DNA from: Bordetella parapertussis
GTDB lineage: Bacteria; Pseudomonadota; Gammaproteobacteria; Burkholderiales; Burkholderiaceae_B
Direction: 5' to 3'
Assembly: GCA_945862495.1 (NCBI GenBank)
Contig: CAMAYM010000076.1
Location: 1-12,154, forward strand
DNA: 12,154 nt
The notes beneath the pieces are model-generated. The model was not told the DNA's origin and made no database searches. It saw only the letters and a list, made by a program, of their open reading frames with translations. This document shows positions 1-8,239 of this stretch, one piece after another (the first letter of the stretch is position 1; each line of letters opens with the position of its first letter). A program made the position numbers and the translations under genes.

Positions 1-481
1 GACCAATTGGCACCATGGAGTCAATTGACTTTAAACCAGTCTGCATTGGCTGCGACACGGATTGACGTGCAATCACGCCTGGCGCCACTTTTTCGATAAC
101 GTCTGTTTCTTTGGCATGAATTGGGCCTTTGCCGTCGATCGGCACACCCAAAGCATTCACAACGCGGCCAAGCAGCTCTGGACCAACTGGCACTTCGAGA
201 ATGCGGCCAGTTGCCTTGACTGCGTCACCTTCGGAAACGCCTGTGTAATCACCCAAAATAACGGCACCAACAGAATCACGCTCTAAGTTCAGCGCAAGAC
301 CAAAAACGTTATTGGGGAACTCAAGCATTTCGCCCTGCATCACGTCTGACAGACCGTGAATGCGGGTGATGCCGTCGGTCACGGAAACGACCGTGCCTTG
401 TGTACGAATATCGGACGACGTGCCCAAACCTTCGATACGGCTCTTGAGTAGTTCGCTAATCTCTGACGGATTGAGTTGCAT
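1..481 (-). CDS. atpA: ATP synthase F1 subunit alpha, N-terminal part (runs off left edge)
   Basis: This is the alpha subunit of the F1 catalytic head, which alternates with beta around gamma and carries the non-catalytic nucleotide sites. The first 160 codons are visible. The protein begins [18 protein letters not shown], the usual alpha opening that contacts the delta subunit. The beta-barrel region follows, with typical stretches such as [16 protein letters not shown] and [17 protein letters not shown]. The visible part ends at SIDSMVPIG, just before the Walker A loop expected in the missing sequence. An AGGAG Shine-Dalgarno sits 7 nt before the ATG, clearly the best in this half of the operon. 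The gene follows atpH by 29 bp on the same strand. Gamma, beta and epsilon genes should lie further left, outside the window. The identification is secure. Confidence 0.97.
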   Translation of the reverse strand, partial: MQLNPSEISELLKSRIEGLGTSSDIRTQGTVVSVTDGITRIHGLSDVMQGEMLEFPNNVFGLALNLERDSVGAVILGDYTGVSEGDAVKATGRILEVPVGPELLGRVVNALGVPIDGKGPIHAKETDVIEKVAPGVIARQSVSQPMQTGLKSIDSMVPIG

Positions 482-510
482 GTTCAGACTCCTGAAATCT
501 TTAGGGCGGG

Positions 511-1050
511 TTAAACCGCCATCGTGTCGCGCATGCGGACTAACTGCGCTTGCACGGATGTATCGAGTACGTGGTCACCCACCTGAACACGCACACCACC
601 AATCAGGGAGGCATCAACGTTCACGTGGGGCTTGAGCTTGAGTCCAAATTTTGGCTCAAGCAGCTTAATAAGATCTGAAACTTGCTGTTCGGTCATTGGA
701 AACGCGCTTGTGATGTCAGCTTGCGCCACACCCTCAGCCTCATCTCGCAAAGCATGAAACTGCTCAGCAATTTGACCTAGCAACGACAACCGGTCGTTTT
801 CAATTAGCAGCGTTACAAAATTTTGCAACTCTGGTGAAGGCGCAGGCTTGACCAAGCTCAAAAACACGCTCGAACGCTGCGCGTCTTCGAGACGCGGATC
901 GGCCATTGCGACGCGCACGTCTTCGACCGCTGCGATATCAGCAAGCTGCTGGACCTGCTCGGCCCATGCGGCCAAACCAGCGGCGTCTTGACGCGCGACG
1001 GCAAAGATTGCCTCAGCGTAAGGACGAGCAACGGTTGAAAGTTCTGCCAT
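511..1050 (-). CDS. atpH: ATP synthase F1 subunit delta
   Basis: Delta (the OSCP equivalent) joins the top of the alpha3beta3 head to the peripheral b-subunit stalk. At 179 residues it is the normal bacterial length. The N-terminal half opens [19 protein letters not shown], the classic delta signature in which RPYAxAxF lies in the helical bundle that binds the alpha N-terminus. The C-terminal part keeps the conserved pattern near [22 protein letters not shown], residues about 149-170. The ATG follows atpF by 14 bp with a weak GGGG-type ribosome-binding site, which suggests partial translational coupling. It lies between atpF and atpA, its standard place. A short GC-rich stem (GGCGG/CCGCC) can form over its stop codon. 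Confidence 0.97.
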   Translation of the reverse strand: MAELSTVARPYAEAIFAVARQDAAGLAAWAEQVQQLADIAAVEDVRVAMADPRLEDAQRSSVFLSLVKPAPSPELQNFVTLLIENDRLSLLGQIAEQFHALRDEAEGVAQADITSAFPMTEQQVSDLIKLLEPKFGLKLKPHVNVDASLIGGVRVQVGDHVLDTSVQAQLVRMRDTMAV

Positions 1051-1064
1051 GTCGACCCCGAGTA

Positions 1065-1535
1065 TTAAAGCTGAGCCTTAAGTTGCGTGAGCAACTCGGC
1101 ATGGGCACGCGCATCGACTTCGCGCTTCAAAATCTGCTCGGCGCCTTTGACAGCGAGATTTGCAACGTCATCACGCAGCGCATCACGTGCACGCTGCACT
1201 TCTTGAGCGGCGTCTTGTTTTGCCTGCGCGAGAATGCGTGCGCGTTCGCTTTCAGCTTCAGCACGGGCTTGCTCAATAATTTGGGCGCCCTGCTTTTCAG
1301 CATCAATCATTCGGGTGTGCAGTTCAGCTTTCGCAGATGCCTCGATCGAACCAATTCGCGCCTGAGCTGTGGCGAGGTCTGTCTTGCCCTTTTCGGCAGC
1401 AGCCAAGCCTTCAGCGATTTTTTGGCGTCGCTCGTCGATAGCCTTTGTCAGAGGAGGCCACACGAATTTCATCGTGACCCAACCCAAGACAAAGAACACG
1501 ATCATCTGGAAAAAGATCGTCGCGTTCAGATTCAC
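1065..1535 (-). CDS. atpF: ATP synthase F0 subunit b
   Basis: Subunit b forms the dimeric peripheral stalk that stops the F1 head rotating with the central shaft. The 156-residue protein has one N-terminal membrane helix (about residues 6-24, [16 protein letters not shown]). A conserved FVWPPL hinge follows, and then a long charged, alanine-rich coiled coil to the C-terminus, ending LLTQLKAQL. The start is GTG, not ATG. It is chosen because AGGGA lies 7 nt upstream and because MNLNATxFxQ is the usual opening of this subunit in betaproteobacteria. The gene is separated from atpE by 133 bp that contain a hairpin ending 24 nt before this start. It is followed closely by atpH. Confidence 0.97.
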   Translation of the reverse strand: MNLNATIFFQMIVFFVLGWVTMKFVWPPLTKAIDERRQKIAEGLAAAEKGKTDLATAQARIGSIEASAKAELHTRMIDAEKQGAQIIEQARAEAESERARILAQAKQDAAQEVQRARDALRDDVANLAVKGAEQILKREVDARAHAELLTQLKAQL

Positions 1536-1559
1536 GGTCGTTTCCCTATTACATCATGT

Positions 1560-1588
1560 GCCCTTCAGGCGAAATTGCCTGAATGGGC
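1560..1588 (-). promoter_or_regulatory. Stem-loop between atpE and atpF
   Basis: An inverted repeat pairs GCCC plus TTCAGGC with GCCTGAA plus GGGC around a 6-nt loop, with a single bulged base. This gives 11 base pairs in the operon mRNA. No T-run follows, so it does not look like an intrinsic terminator. It lies 24 nt before the atpF start and about 80 nt after the atpE stop. My inference is an RNA-processing or 3'-end-protecting hairpin that stabilises the upstream atpE message or tunes translation of atpF. The rest of the gap shows only an 8-bp palindrome (GCACGTGC, 1625-1632). Confidence 0.6.
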
Positions 1589-1668
1589 TGAATCAATAAG
1601 CCAAAGATAAAGTACCCACCCTTGGCACGTGCACTCACTCACTTAAAGGCAATGAGCATCCAGTCGAT

Positions 1669-2023
<355 letters not shown>

Positions 2024-2905
2024 TTAATGACCTTCGTGAGCTTGTCCGATGTAGACCAGAGTCAACATCATGAAGATGAACGCCTGCAACAGAACAATCA
2101 GAATATGGAAGATCGCCCAGATCGAACCCGCCAAAACTTGACCTATGCCCAGTCCAATACTCATCGGATTGAAACCAGTCCATGCACCACCCAACAAGGC
2201 AATCAACATAAACACAAGTTCGCCTGCAAACATATTTCCGAACAGTCGCATCCCTAATGAGACAGATTTCGCTGCGTATTCGACCAGATTGAGCAGAAAA
2301 TTTGCGGGTGCCAAAAGCACTGCGGCAAAACCATGACCATGAAATGGCGCTGTGAACAACTCTTTGACAAAGCCACCGGGAGTCTTAATTTTCAGGCCGT
2401 AATAGAGCATCAACAATAAAACGCCCATCGACATGCCCATTGGTATGTTTAGATCAGCGGTAGGCAAAATGCGATGGTAATGGAGAGGATCGTCAACGTT
2501 AAGGCCAATCCCCATCAAATGAAAAACATAGTGCGCAAGGTCGACAGGAATCAAGTCAAGCGCGTTCATGAGAACGATCCAGATAAATACTGTCATCGCC
2601 AGGGGAGCTACAAACTTGCGTGTCTCTTCGCTTGGGACAATACTGCGGGCTTGCTGATCAACCATATCAACCAACATTTCAACAAAACCCTGAAAGCGAC
2701 CAGGGACACCGGAAGTCACTTTTCTTGCGGCGAGCCACATAAAACCAACCGCAACCAAACCCATCAATAACGCCCAAAACATCGAGTCGAAGTTGACAAC
2801 ACTAAAGTCGGCGATCGCAGTTTGCTTGGCGCCAATATTATTGAAGTGCACCAAGTGGTGCTGAATATATGCGGCTTGGGGCGATACGTCAGCTGCAGCA
2901 GCCAT
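2024..2905 (-). CDS. atpB: ATP synthase F0 subunit a
   Basis: Subunit a is the membrane stator with the two proton half-channels facing the c ring. The protein has 293 residues, longer than the 271 of E. coli, as is usual in this group. Arg220, in [15 protein letters not shown], is the essential arginine equivalent to E. coli Arg210. Glu229, His267 and Gln274 match E. coli Glu219, His245 and Gln252 by motif and spacing, after a longer loop between the last helices. Hydrophobic helices lie at about 42-60, 100-118, 157-172, 192-210, 226-240 and 250-287. The ATG follows atpI by 26 bp. Its ribosome-binding site is weak (GAGA) and sits in a 10-bp palindrome, AGAGATCTCT (2907-2916). Confidence 0.98.
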   Translation of the reverse strand: MAAAADVSPQAAYIQHHLVHFNNIGAKQTAIADFSVVNFDSMFWALLMGLVAVGFMWLAARKVTSGVPGRFQGFVEMLVDMVDQQARSIVPSEETRKFVAPLAMTVFIWIVLMNALDLIPVDLAHYVFHLMGIGLNVDDPLHYHRILPTADLNIPMGMSMGVLLLMLYYGLKIKTPGGFVKELFTAPFHGHGFAAVLLAPANFLLNLVEYAAKSVSLGMRLFGNMFAGELVFMLIALLGGAWTGFNPMSIGLGIGQVLAGSIWAIFHILIVLLQAFIFMMLTLVYIGQAHEGH

Positions 2906-2931
2906 GAGAGATCTCTAAAAAATTCGTCAAC

Positions 2932-3435
2932 CTAGCTGTTCTTTGGAAGCGAAACTGCTCGCGATCCAAACATCAGCACCAACATGTAGCCTTTGAGCGC
3001 TGCGATCAAACCGGCAATCACTGCCAGCCACACCACGCGCTCACCGCCCACATGAGCCAATAACCATAACAATCCGACCGCAGCGCCCACCTTGAGGAAC
3101 TCGCCCACTAAAAACACGAGGGCACTCGATCCGCCTGGTCTAAACGTTGATACAAACAGACGCAATGCAAACAAAACATTTGGAACAAAGTACGCAGCAG
3201 ACCCAGCCAACGCTGACCAACCCGCATCAAAGCCACCAATCAGCCAAGACAGCAAGGCCACAACAATCGCCGAGAGGGCCTGCGCAAAAACAACTTGCAT
3301 CAGCTCAATACGGGCTCGGGCATTTATCTGAGCCAAATCGGCCTCAGTCAACACAACCCTAGCTTCCTCTATCAGCTGCGCCTGCACTTGTTCTTGCACT
3401 AGCTTTTGCACTCGTTCAGCCGATGGGTCTGTCAT
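2932..3435 (-). CDS. atpI: ATP synthase subunit I (F0 assembly factor)
   Basis: AtpI is a small membrane protein encoded first in many atp operons. It is thought to help c-ring assembly or magnesium supply and is not part of the finished enzyme. The chosen start gives MTDPSAERVQKLVQEQ and 167 residues. It comprises a charged helical N-terminal extension of about 45 residues and then four hydrophobic segments at about 47-68, 72-94, 106-128 and 133-155. The open frame continues upstream to a TTG at 3540, but that would read through the inverted repeat and the tandem duplication, so I reject it. A GGAAAAGGG ribosome-binding site precedes this ATG. Position directly before atpB supports the name more than sequence motifs do, since the family is poorly conserved. 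Confidence 0.85.
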   Translation of the reverse strand: MTDPSAERVQKLVQEQVQAQLIEEARVVLTEADLAQINARARIELMQVVFAQALSAIVVALLSWLIGGFDAGWSALAGSAAYFVPNVLFALRLFVSTFRPGGSSALVFLVGEFLKVGAAVGLLWLLAHVGGERVVWLAVIAGLIAALKGYMLVLMFGSRAVSLPKNS

Positions 3436-3463
3436 TTCGATTTTCCCTTTTCCGGCAAACCAT
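3416..3463 (-). other. Short upstream reading frame overlapping the atpI start
   Basis: The outer copy of the 22-bp duplication ends in an ATG that has its own purine-rich AAGGG just upstream. It opens a 15-codon frame (MVCRKRENRNDRPIG, then TGA) which overlaps the atpI start out of frame and ends 18-20 bp inside atpI. The spacing of ribosome-binding site to ATG is short. Whether it is translated is unknown. If it is, it would compete with atpI initiation. It could also be a chance by-product of the duplication. Confidence 0.3.
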
Positions 3464-3483
3464 TTTCCCTTTTCCGGCAAACC
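3440..3483. repeat. Perfect 22-bp tandem duplication in the atpI leader
   Basis: Two identical 22-bp units lie head to tail at 3440-3461 and 3462-3483. On the coding strand each contains GGTTTGCCGGAAAAGGGAAA. The copy nearer atpI supplies the ribosome-binding site of that gene. Identity of the copies suggests a recent duplication or a maintained function. Confidence 0.95.
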
Positions 3484-3488
3484 AATTG

Positions 3489-3518
3489 AGTATAACTGTT
3501 TTTCAGACCCTGATGCAA
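3489..3518 (-). promoter_or_regulatory. Candidate sigma-70 promoter of the atp operon
   Basis: On the minus strand TATACT (3494-3489) is a good -10 hexamer. The best -35 at 18-bp spacing is TTGCAT (3518-3513), which matches only the first half of the consensus. Transcription would start near 3482, inside the tandem duplication, giving a leader of roughly 47 nt. The weak -35 and the inverted repeat overlapping it fit a promoter that needs an activator, but this is inference from sequence alone. Confidence 0.45.
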
Positions 3519-3539
3519 ACCCTAATCGGGTTTGTATCA
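3511..3539. promoter_or_regulatory. Long inverted repeat upstream of atpI, possible operator
   Basis: Arms TGATGCAAACCC and GGGTTTGTATCA surround a 5-nt spacer, TAATC. Eleven of the twelve positions pair, and the remaining one is a G-T pair. The repeat is centred about 43 bp upstream of the predicted transcription start and overlaps the candidate -35. Neither strand has a T-run after it, so an intrinsic terminator is unlikely. It could bind a dimeric regulator of the ATP synthase operon, or fold in read-through RNA from the enoyl-CoA hydratase gene. I do not recognise the arm sequence as a known regulator site. Confidence 0.6.
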
Positions 3540-3597
3540 ATCAAAGATTTCGACAAGTTTTGGGGCACAGACACATCCAAAATATTGGGGGTCTAGC

Positions 3598-3623
3598 CTA
3601 AAAAAGTAAAAATTACTTATTTT
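3598..3623 (-). terminator. Weak AT-rich terminator candidate after the enoyl-CoA hydratase
   Basis: The minus strand reads AAGTAA TTT TTACTT TTTT around the stop codon, a 6-bp all-but-one A/T stem followed by a short T-run. The stem is weak and overlaps the stop, so termination is likely partial at best. Transcripts of this gene may continue into the atp operon. Confidence 0.25.
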
Positions 3624-4389
3624 TAAAGACAGGCTTTCGTTTTTCAACAAAAGCAGCCATCCCTTCTTTTTGGTCTTCTGTCGCAAAGCACGCATGGAAA
3701 ACGCGTCGCTCAAACAAAATTCCCTCGTGCAAAGAGGACTCAAAGGCACGATTGACGGACTCTTTTGCCATGATGGCAATTGGGACCGACATCCCGGCAA
3801 TGACGGTTGCCGTTTCAATCGCATCATCCAAAAGACGCTCTGCTGGCATAACGCGAGACACCAGGCCTGCCCGCTCCGCCTCAGCAGCGTCCATCATGCG
3901 CCCAGTCAAGACCATTTCCATTGCTTTTGCCTTTCCAACCGCTCTCGGTAACCGCTGTGTACCGCCCGCACCGGGAATAACACCTAATTTAATTTCTGGC
4001 TGTCCGAATTTTGCCGTGTCAGCCGCCAAAATAAAGTCACACATCATCGCAAGTTCACAACCGCCACCCAAGGCGTAGCCCGCCACCGCCGCAATCACTG
4101 GCTTGCGGATTGAGCGCAATGTTTCCCAGTTGCGGGTAATGTACTCGGTGCGATAAACGTCCATATAGGACCAATCTTTCATGGCGCCAATATCTGCACC
4201 TGCGGCAAACGCTTTTTCGCTTCCAGTGATGATAATGCAACCAATCTCGTCGTTTGCATCAAAGGCCAACAAAGCCGCGCCAAGTTGATCCATAAGCTGA
4301 TCATTCAGCGCGTTCAAGGCCTTGGGGCGGTTTAAGGTCAGGAGGCCCACTCGGCCCCGCGTTTCAACCAACACAAAACTTTCGCTCAT
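3613..4389 (-). CDS. Enoyl-CoA hydratase (crotonase family)
   Basis: This enzyme adds water across the double bond of 2-enoyl-CoA in fatty-acid or related acyl-CoA breakdown. It has 258 residues, a typical single-domain crotonase. The segment IDxG near [10 protein letters not shown] (residues 61-70) and the run [15 protein letters not shown] (104-118) form the oxyanion hole. Glu112 and Glu132 (in [16 protein letters not shown]) correspond to rat mitochondrial hydratase Glu144 and Glu164 with the same 20-residue spacing, so hydratase activity is expected rather than only isomerase activity. The C-terminus ends [12 protein letters not shown], also typical of short-chain hydratases. An AGGAAG ribosome-binding site lies about 7 nt before the ATG. 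The gene stands upstream of the atp operon and diverges from the M61 peptidase. Substrate is not determinable, and fadB-, paaF- and ech-type names remain open. Confidence 0.93.
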   Translation of the reverse strand: MSESFVLVETRGRVGLLTLNRPKALNALNDQLMDQLGAALLAFDANDEIGCIIITGSEKAFAAGADIGAMKDWSYMDVYRTEYITRNWETLRSIRKPVIAAVAGYALGGGCELAMMCDFILAADTAKFGQPEIKLGVIPGAGGTQRLPRAVGKAKAMEMVLTGRMMDAAEAERAGLVSRVMPAERLLDDAIETATVIAGMSVPIAIMAKESVNRAFESSLHEGILFERRVFHACFATEDQKEGMAAFVEKRKPVFKNK

Positions 4390-4425
4390 GATGTCTTCCT
4401 GAAAATGTGAAATAAGATAGAGGTT
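4390..4425. promoter_or_regulatory. 36-bp divergent gap between enoyl-CoA hydratase and M61 peptidase
   Basis: Both outward starts lie in 36 bp, so promoters must overlap each other or extend into the opposite coding region. TATCTT on the minus strand (4419-4414) and TAAGAT on the plus strand (4413-4418) are weak, overlapping -10 candidates. Neither has a convincing -35. I cannot assign the promoters with confidence. Confidence 0.3.
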
Positions 4426-6216
4426 ATGAACCGTAAACTTAAAAGCAAACCTCTACTTTACAGCCTAGAACCCGTTGATTTGTCCGGACATCGGCTACGC
4501 GCGACTCTGCGCATTGCAGATCCTGATCCCAAAGGGCAAATTATCTCCATGCCAGCTTGGATCCCGGGCAGCTATCTGATTCGCGACTTTTCACGTCATA
4601 TCGAGCACATCTCAGCGAAGTCAGGCTATCAAGAGATCCCTCTCACCAAGCTAGATAATCATCGCTGGCGTATTGCGCCCTGCCAAGCGCCCGTCACCAT
4701 TACAGCGATGATCTACGCTTGGGATTTGTCCGTACGCGGCGCCCATGTGGACGAAACACATTGTTTTTTCAACGGCACAAGCGTCTTTTTTCAGGTGCAT
4801 GGCCAAGAAGAGCATCCCTGCCGTCTATCTCTACTCCCGCCCCCAAGTCCTGCGCGCTGGAATGTATATACGAGCCTGCCCCAAGACGCACGCGCCAATG
4901 CAAAAATTTCGCGCAAGGGTTTTGGCACATACCTTGCTGAAAACTATGACGCACTGATTGACCATCCTGTGGAAATGGGCACGCCAGACGTCATTACATT
5001 TAATGCTTGCGGCGCCAAACACGAAATGGTGTTTACCGGGCTGATTCCAAATATTGATCTCAAGCGCATTGCGCAGGACGTCAAAAAAATCTGCGAAGCG
5101 CAGATTCGTTTCTTTGAGCCTGAAACAGCGCGAGTTCCGTTTCTCGATAGCGCCAACAAATACGTGTTTATGACCATGGTGACGGGAGATGCGTATGGCG
5201 GCCTGGAGCATCGTGCCTCGACCGCCCTGATGGCCTCGCGCAGAGACTTGCCGACAATCGGACACGACAAAGCACCAGAGGGGTATCAAACCTTTTTAGG
5301 TCTGGTCAGTCATGAGTACTTTCACACGTGGAATGTCAAACGTATCAAACCTGCTGCCTTTGCGCCCTATCGGCTTGCTGCTGAAAGTCATACGCGCTTG
5401 CTCTGGATTTTTGAAGGATTTACGTCTTATTACGATGATTTGTTTCTGCTAAGAAGTGGCGTGATTGATCGTCCAACTTACCTCAAGACACTAGGCAAAC
5501 AAATCGCCTCTGTCATGAGCATGCCTGGACGTCACAAACAGTCCGTTGCGGAAAGTTCTTTTGATGCGTGGACGCGTTATTACAAGCAAGATGAAAACGC
5601 AGTAAATGCCATCATTAGTTATTACACAAAAGGTTCGCTGGTTGCCCTCGCGCTCGACCTTACGATTCGACTTGCAACAGACCATCAGCGTAGTCTCGAT
5701 GATGTGATGCGCTTGCTGTGGAAGCGTTATGGTCGTGACTTTTATCAAGGCAATCCTATCGGAATTTCAGAGAAGGGCTTTCCTCAACTTGTCCGCGAAG
5801 CGACTGGGGTCGATGTCTCAGATGAGATTCAGCGCTGGGCCTATGAACGCGAAGATCTGCCGCTCAAACAACTGTTAGCGACGCAGGGTCTGAGTCTGGA
5901 ATGGAAGTCTGGAAACACGAGGCCTTCGTTAGACATCCGCACGCGTAAACAAGGTGAGCACTTGGTGATTGCTGCCGCGCTTGAAGGCGGTGCCGCTCAT
6001 AAGGCGGGCCTTTCAGCGCATGACATTCTTGTCGCAGTGGATAACGTCCGTGTGGACGCTGCCACCAATACGCTGGATGCAATTCTGGCAGGCTACCAGC
6101 CCGACCAAAAGGTAAGCGTGCATGTTTTTAGACGTGATGAGTTGCGTTGTTTTGAGCTCACCCTTGCCGCACCACCTAAGGCCGATTGCATCCTTGAGGA
6201 TGCGCGCCAATCATGA
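4426..6216 (+). CDS. M61-family glycyl aminopeptidase with C-terminal PDZ domain
   Basis: M61 peptidases are zinc aminopeptidases, the founding activity being release of N-terminal glycine. This one has 596 residues. An N-terminal beta domain (about 10-170) opens with [21 protein letters not shown]. It is followed by the catalytic region with YGGLEH at 257-262, the zinc motif HEYFH at 296-300 and a downstream [10 protein letters not shown] whose Glu330 is the expected third zinc ligand. A PDZ-like domain lies at about 480-575, with [17 protein letters not shown] as its carboxylate-binding core. I see no signal peptide, so a cytoplasmic enzyme is likely. No other start is possible because TGA closes the frame 18 bp upstream. 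GAGG lies only 2 nt before the ATG, unusually close. The next gene overlaps by 4 bp. Physiological substrates are unknown. Confidence 0.9.
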   Translation: MNRKLKSKPLLYSLEPVDLSGHRLRATLRIADPDPKGQIISMPAWIPGSYLIRDFSRHIEHISAKSGYQEIPLTKLDNHRWRIAPCQAPVTITAMIYAWDLSVRGAHVDETHCFFNGTSVFFQVHGQEEHPCRLSLLPPPSPARWNVYTSLPQDARANAKISRKGFGTYLAENYDALIDHPVEMGTPDVITFNACGAKHEMVFTGLIPNIDLKRIAQDVKKICEAQIRFFEPETARVPFLDSANKYVFMTMVTGDAYGGLEHRASTALMASRRDLPTIGHDKAPEGYQTFLGLVSHEYFHTWNVKRIKPAAFAPYRLAAESHTRLLWIFEGFTSYYDDLFLLRSGVIDRPTYLKTLGKQIASVMSMPGRHKQSVAESSFDAWTRYYKQDENAVNAIISYYTKGSLVALALDLTIRLATDHQRSLDDVMRLLWKRYGRDFYQGNPIGISEKGFPQLVREATGVDVSDEIQRWAYEREDLPLKQLLATQGLSLEWKSGNTRPSLDIRTRKQGEHLVIAAALEGGAAHKAGLSAHDILVAVDNVRVDAATNTLDAILAGYQPDQKVSVHVFRRDELRCFELTLAAPPKADCILEDARQS

Positions 6217-7313
6217 GCACACGGCCAGATACTGAAGACTTTGCTTCGATTCTTCTGAGCGGCGCACCCTTGCTCGATGTACGTGCACCTGTCGAATTTG
6301 CTCAAGGTGCATTTCCCGCATCGGTCAATTTCCCCCTGATGAATGATGAGGAGCGTCATCTTGTCGGGTTGAAATACAAAAACGCAGGTCAAGACAAAGC
6401 AATCATTCTGGGTCATACCCTTGTCTCAGGAGAAATTAAAGCGCAGCGGGTTGCACAGTGGGTCAAGTTTGCGCAAGAGCATCCCGAAGGCTATCTGTAT
6501 TGTTTTAGAGGCGGCCTACGTTCCCGCATCTCGCAGCAATGGCTTACAGAAGCCGGACTGCCATACCCGCGCATCATTGGTGGCTACAAGGCCATGCGCA
6601 GCTTTTTGATTGAAAAACTCACCGAGTCCATTGCCACCTCTACATTTGTGCTGGTCGCAGGATTTACTGGCTGCGGCAAAACTGAGGTCATTCAGCATCT
6701 GGATGCGACGATTGATCTGGAAAAGCTTGCACACCATCGGGGCTCGAGCTTTGGCAAACATGCGACTGATCAACCCGTACAAATTGATTTTGATAATGGT
6801 TTGGCGATTGCGTTTATGCGTTTGCATGCCGCCGGCAAACACCATATCGTGCTCGAGGACGAATCACGCCTGATTGGAAAATGCGCCTTACCGATCCCCT
6901 TGCGTGACATCATGCAAGTGAGTCCTGTGGTTTGGGTCGAAGAATCAACTGAGTCACGGGTCGAGCGTATCTTGCATGACTATGTCGAGGATCTTGGTGG
7001 ACAGTTTGCGCGCAAACTTGGCACAGAGGCTGGCTTTGAGGCCTTTTCCGCACGCCTGCTGGAAAGTCTGCAAAATCTCTATAAACGCTTAGGTGGCGAA
7101 CGTCACGCGCGCCTGAACCAAAGCATGCTTGAGGCGCTCTCCTCGCAAAAAACCACAGGTTCGCTAGAGGCTCACCGTGAATGGATTCGGCCCTTACTGA
7201 ACGAGTACTACGATCCGATGTATGAACACCAACGGGAGAACAAAGCCTCTCGTATTATATTTTCTGGTGACCGCGAGACTGTGGTCCGTCACCTCAAGCA
7301 ACAGGGCTATTAA
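6213..7313 (+). CDS. mnmH: tRNA 2-selenouridine synthase
   Basis: Also called SelU or YbbB, this enzyme replaces sulfur with selenium in 2-thiouridine at the tRNA wobble position, passing through a geranylated intermediate and using selenophosphate. The protein has 366 residues, against 364 in E. coli. The N-terminal rhodanese domain (about 10-135) has [22 protein letters not shown] and the catalytic cysteine Cys97 in [10 protein letters not shown]. The C-terminal P-loop domain has GFTGCGKT at 150-157 and the family signature [14 protein letters not shown] at 168-181. Its ATG overlaps the stop of the peptidase gene (ATGA), indicating translational coupling, and ttcA begins 2 bp after it. Selenation would need a selD gene elsewhere in the genome. 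Without it, only geranylation chemistry would occur. Confidence 0.96.
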   Translation: MSTRPDTEDFASILLSGAPLLDVRAPVEFAQGAFPASVNFPLMNDEERHLVGLKYKNAGQDKAIILGHTLVSGEIKAQRVAQWVKFAQEHPEGYLYCFRGGLRSRISQQWLTEAGLPYPRIIGGYKAMRSFLIEKLTESIATSTFVLVAGFTGCGKTEVIQHLDATIDLEKLAHHRGSSFGKHATDQPVQIDFDNGLAIAFMRLHAAGKHHIVLEDESRLIGKCALPIPLRDIMQVSPVVWVEESTESRVERILHDYVEDLGGQFARKLGTEAGFEAFSARLLESLQNLYKRLGGERHARLNQSMLEALSSQKTTGSLEAHREWIRPLLNEYYDPMYEHQRENKASRIIFSGDRETVVRHLKQQGY

Positions 7314-7315
7314 GC

Positions 7316-8239
7316 ATGCAAGCAGACCTCGAGCGACTGCGTCTCGAACAAAACAAACTGTCCAAGCGTGTCATGCGCGAGACAGGTCGAGCGATTGCCG
7401 ACTTTAATATGATTGAAGCCGGCGATCGCGTGATGGTTTGCGTATCAGGGGGTAAAGACTCCTACAGCATGCTGGACATTCTGATGTCACTACGCAGTCG
7501 CGCACCGATTGATTTTGAGATCGTCGCCGTCAACCTCGATCAAATGCAGCCAGGCTTTCCCACTGAGGTCTTACCCGCATATTTGTCCAAGCTTGGCGTC
7601 ACTTTTCATATCGAAACGCGTGATACCTACTCGATCGTCAAGCGACTCATTCCAGAGGGTAAAACTACGTGTTCGCTCTGCTCTCGACTGAGGCGCGGCA
7701 ACTTGTATCGCGTCGCCACGGAGCTGGGTGCCACAAAGATTGCGCTTGGCCATCATCGTGATGACATTCTGGGTACATTTTTTTTAAATATGTTTTATGG
7801 CGCTAAGCTAAAGGCCATGCCGCCCAAGCTCGTCTCAGACGATGGTCGTCACACCGTGATTCGTCCTCTCGCATATGTGCCAGAAACGGACTTAATCGCC
7901 TATGCGGACTGGAAACAGTTTCCCATCATCCCCTGCGACTTATGCGGCTCTCAAGAAAATCTCAAGCGCAAAGAAGTCACGCGTATGCTGCAGGAGTGGG
8001 ACAAAAAATATCCAGGACGTGCCTGGAATGTGTTTAAGGCTCTCGCCAATGTGACGCCATCACACTTGATGGATCAACAACTTTTTGATTTCGTTGGTCT
8101 AAAGCCGGATGGGCGCAGTAATCCTCTGGGAGATACCGCGTTTGATCCTGTGTCTATTCCTTCGGATGCCGCAGCGATTGAAAACAGCTCAGGCGCCCGT
8201 CCCTTCCCATTTTGGCCCCTTCACGTCGATCCCCACTAG
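7316..8239 (+). CDS. ttcA: tRNA 2-thiocytidine(32) synthetase
   Basis: TtcA activates C32 of certain tRNAs with ATP and inserts sulfur, using an iron-sulfur cluster. The protein has 307 residues, close to the 311 of E. coli. The PP-loop ATP-binding motif SGGKDS is at 44-49. Two cysteine pairs, CSLC at 119-122 and CDLC at 207-210, provide the cluster ligands and conserved chemistry. GHHRDD at 145-150 and [14 protein letters not shown] are further family signatures. The ATG lies 2 bp after the mnmH stop with only a distant AGGG, so translation probably depends on coupling. The last 17 codons run antisense to the end of ubiX. The C-terminal tail from about residue 265 looks less conserved and may be lineage-specific. 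Confidence 0.97.
   Translation: MQADLERLRLEQNKLSKRVMRETGRAIADFNMIEAGDRVMVCVSGGKDSYSMLDILMSLRSRAPIDFEIVAVNLDQMQPGFPTEVLPAYLSKLGVTFHIETRDTYSIVKRLIPEGKTTCSLCSRLRRGNLYRVATELGATKIALGHHRDDILGTFFLNMFYGAKLKAMPPKLVSDDGRHTVIRPLAYVPETDLIAYADWKQFPIIPCDLCGSQENLKRKEVTRMLQEWDKKYPGRAWNVFKALANVTPSHLMDQQLFDFVGLKPDGRSNPLGDTAFDPVSIPSDAAAIENSSGARPFPFWPLHVDPH

Noticed and set aside
505..520. GC-rich stem over the atpH stop as a terminator
   Set aside because: The stem is only 5 bp and the following bases are not a T-run. atpA continues 29 bp later with a strong ribosome-binding site, so termination there is unlikely.
2907..2916. AGAGATCTCT palindrome at the atpB ribosome-binding site as an operator
   Set aside because: A 10-bp perfect palindrome inside an operon is easily chance, and no second half-site or promoter is nearby.
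2932..3540. Longer atpI frame of 202 codons from an upstream TTG
   Set aside because: The extra 35 codons would read through the inverted repeat, the candidate promoter and the 22-bp duplication. The ATG at 3435 has a better ribosome-binding site and gives a normal family length.
4831..5289. Long antisense open frame within the M61 peptidase gene
   Set aside because: It lies antisense to well-conserved peptidase domains, shows no recognisable motif, and is a shadow of the coding frame.
6213..7313. mnmH as a selenoprotein with an in-frame UGA
   Set aside because: The enzyme modifies tRNA with selenium but its frame is uninterrupted. Cys97 is an ordinary cysteine codon and no in-frame TGA is present.
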